7,954 bases of DNA from positions 1 through 7,954 of the forward strand of contig CAUDRX010000100.1 in assembly GCA_958451915.1 (NCBI GenBank). The letters are read 5' to 3'. Positions 7,283 to 7,954 of the stretch are shown piece after piece. The DNA comes from an uncultured Peptococcaceae bacterium. GTDB taxonomy: Bacteria > Bacillota > Peptococcia > Peptococcales > Peptococcaceae. The position numbers and the translations under genes are program-made. Positions within the stretch are counted from its first letter, which is position 1. The number at the start of each line of letters is the position of its first letter. A model generated the notes under the pieces. The model ran no database searches, was not told the origin of the DNA, and saw nothing but the letters and a program-made list of their open reading frames with translations.

Positions 7283-7287
7283 CCTCC
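7283..7287 (-). promoter_or_regulatory. hisS ribosome binding site
   Basis: GGAGG lies 10 bases before ATG 7272. This supports that start over the upstream in-frame GTG at 7317. Confidence 0.75.
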
Positions 7288-7302
7288 GTTTAACAGTGAA
7301 AA

Positions 7303-7324
7303 GTTCGTTGCTCTCACAACGAAC
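7303..7324 (-). promoter_or_regulatory. Perfect inverted repeat / hairpin in the hisS leader
   Basis: GTTCGTTG and CAACGAAC form a perfect 8-bp stem around the 6-base loop TGAGAG. It starts about 20 bases after the predicted transcription start and ends 15 bases before the Shine-Dalgarno. It is followed by only four Ts, so it would be a poor terminator. It could be an operator for a dimeric repressor, an RNA element, or a stabilising stem. Confidence 0.6.
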
Positions 7325-7349
7325 CTTGCTCACAAAGATATATATTAAA

Positions 7350-7378
7350 ATTTTAGCTAAGGGCTCGGGCTTTGTCAA
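7350..7378 (-). promoter_or_regulatory. Strong sigma-A promoter for hisS-aspS
   Basis: A perfect -35 TTGACA (7378-7373) and a -10 TAAAAT (7355-7350, five of six consensus bases) are separated by exactly 17 bases. The -35 begins 2 bases after the stop codon of the upstream metallo-hydrolase gene. The start is predicted near 7343, leaving a leader of about 71 bases. hisS-aspS can therefore be expressed independently of the upstream gene, although I see no terminator between them. Confidence 0.8.
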
Positions 7379-7380
7379 CA

Positions 7381-7954
7381 CTAGGCTTGGTAACGCATGT
7401 AAGGATTATGCACGCGCTCCCATGCCATGTTGCTCTTGGGACCGTGCCCGGGATAGACGATGCAGCTGTCAGAAAGCGGCGCGAGCTTCGACTGCACACT
7501 CTCAAGGATGGCTTCGTAGCTGCCGCCGGGAAAATCGGTCCGGCCGACAGTGCCTTTAAAAAGGGTATCACCGGTAAAAGCCACGTCCCCTGCCTCGCAC
7601 CAGAACACACAGCCGCCTTTGGTGTGGCCCGGCGTATGGATGACGCGGAGTGTCACGCCACTGGCTTCGATGACAGCACCTTCCTGCAGCGGACGGGCAT
7701 CATCGATGCCCTGGGCGCCATTTTGGCCAAAGAGGCTCGCGAGCGGCTCGCGCAGCCATTCAACATCATCAGGATGCAGATAGAACGGCACTTTATAGCG
7801 TGCCTGAAGCGCGGCCACAGCGCCAACATGGTCATAGTGGCCATGGGTGTTGACGATGGCTGCAGGCGTCACACCGAGGGCAGTGAGGCGTGCGATGATC
7901 GTCTGCGATTCAGCCCCGGGGTCGATGATGAGCGCTTCTTTGAAAGCATCATCA
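7381..7954 (-). CDS. Metallo-beta-lactamase-fold hydrolase, GloB/YcbL-like, 5' end outside window
   Basis: The frame is open from the right edge to the TAG at 7383-7381, giving 190 residues; a short N-terminal part is missing. The zinc-site motifs are all present, numbered from the first codon in the window: THGHYDH (36-42), HTPGHT (106-111), FTGDTLFKGTVGRTDFPGG (126-144; Asp129 is the bridging ligand) and YPGHG (167-171). The GDTLF..GVGRTDFPGG pattern is typical of the small YcbL/type II glyoxalase-like branch, which hydrolyses thioesters such as S-lactoylglutathione in some members. The substrate here is unknown, and other MBL-fold activities are possible. In many Firmicutes a gene of this type precedes hisS, often after relA and dtd; those would be expected to the right of this window. 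A GTG at 7872 is internal coding sequence, not the start. Confidence 0.9.
   Translation of the reverse strand, partial: DDAFKEALIIDPGAESQTIIARLTALGVTPAAIVNTHGHYDHVGAVAALQARYKVPFYLHPDDVEWLREPLASLFGQNGAQGIDDARPLQEGAVIEASGVTLRVIHTPGHTKGGCVFWCEAGDVAFTGDTLFKGTVGRTDFPGGSYEAILESVQSKLAPLSDSCIVYPGHGPKSNMAWERVHNPYMRYQA

Noticed and set aside
7273..7317. Upstream in-frame GTG start for hisS at 7317
   Set aside because: It falls in the hairpin loop, has no Shine-Dalgarno, and would add 15 residues before the standard family N-terminus.
7273..7380. T-box riboswitch upstream of hisS
   Set aside because: The gap is only 108 bases with a promoter inside it, too short for stem I plus antiterminator, and I see no T-box core sequence.
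7730..7752. GCTCGCGAGCGGCTCGCG palindrome-like stretch
   Set aside because: It lies within conserved coding sequence of the metallo-hydrolase and is explained by GC-rich codons.
1..7954. CRISPR arrays, insertion sequences, tRNA or rRNA genes, phage attachment sites
   Set aside because: I looked for regularly spaced repeats, transposase motifs, terminal inverted repeats and tRNA-like cloverleafs and saw none.

Overview
This 7,954-base window looks like chromosomal DNA of a Gram-positive-type or SLH-bearing member of the Firmicutes (Bacillota). The evidence is a hisS-aspS pair preceded by a GloB/YcbL-like metallo-beta-lactamase-fold gene, strong AGGAGG-like ribosome binding sites, sigma-A promoters with 17-base spacers, and a cell-surface protein built from SpaA/Cna-B, pilin-isopeptide and SLH domains. 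Base composition is moderate, roughly 50-55% GC by eye. I cannot place it below phylum. Gut Clostridia and Negativicutes are both plausible, and nothing in the window decides between them.

All real genes lie on the minus strand, so the window reads right to left. (1) 7954-7381: the 3' part of a metallo-hydrolase whose start is outside the window. (2) 7380-7273: a 108-base gap with a near-consensus promoter, a perfect 8-bp leader hairpin and the hisS ribosome binding site. There is no room for a T-box leader. (3) 7272-6019 hisS and 6009-4198 aspS, translationally close: the aspS Shine-Dalgarno overlaps the hisS stop codon. (4) 4182-4132: a strong intrinsic terminator closing the synthetase operon. 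(5) The rest of the 357-base intergenic region 4197-3841 holds a long rod-like self-complementary stretch (4126-3954), which I propose as a candidate structured RNA in a 6S-RNA-like position after aspS. It is followed by a promoter and by a leader that is almost entirely one long hairpin. (6) 3840-1: a 1,280-codon open frame, still open at the window edge, encoding a secreted modular adhesin: signal peptide, fibro-slime domain, two SpaA-like domains, a DUF5979/7601-like domain, a Spy0128-like isopeptide domain, a Gly-rich linker and SLH repeats.

The synthetases charge tRNA-His and tRNA-Asp, and AspRS may also make Asp-tRNA-Asn. The metallo-hydrolase is probably co-oriented housekeeping, since hisS has its own promoter. 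The adhesin is a separate transcription unit insulated by the aspS terminator. Its modules predict a long, isopeptide-stabilised stalk held to the wall by SLH domains rather than by sortase. The least explained parts are the non-coding RNA candidate and the two leader hairpins.
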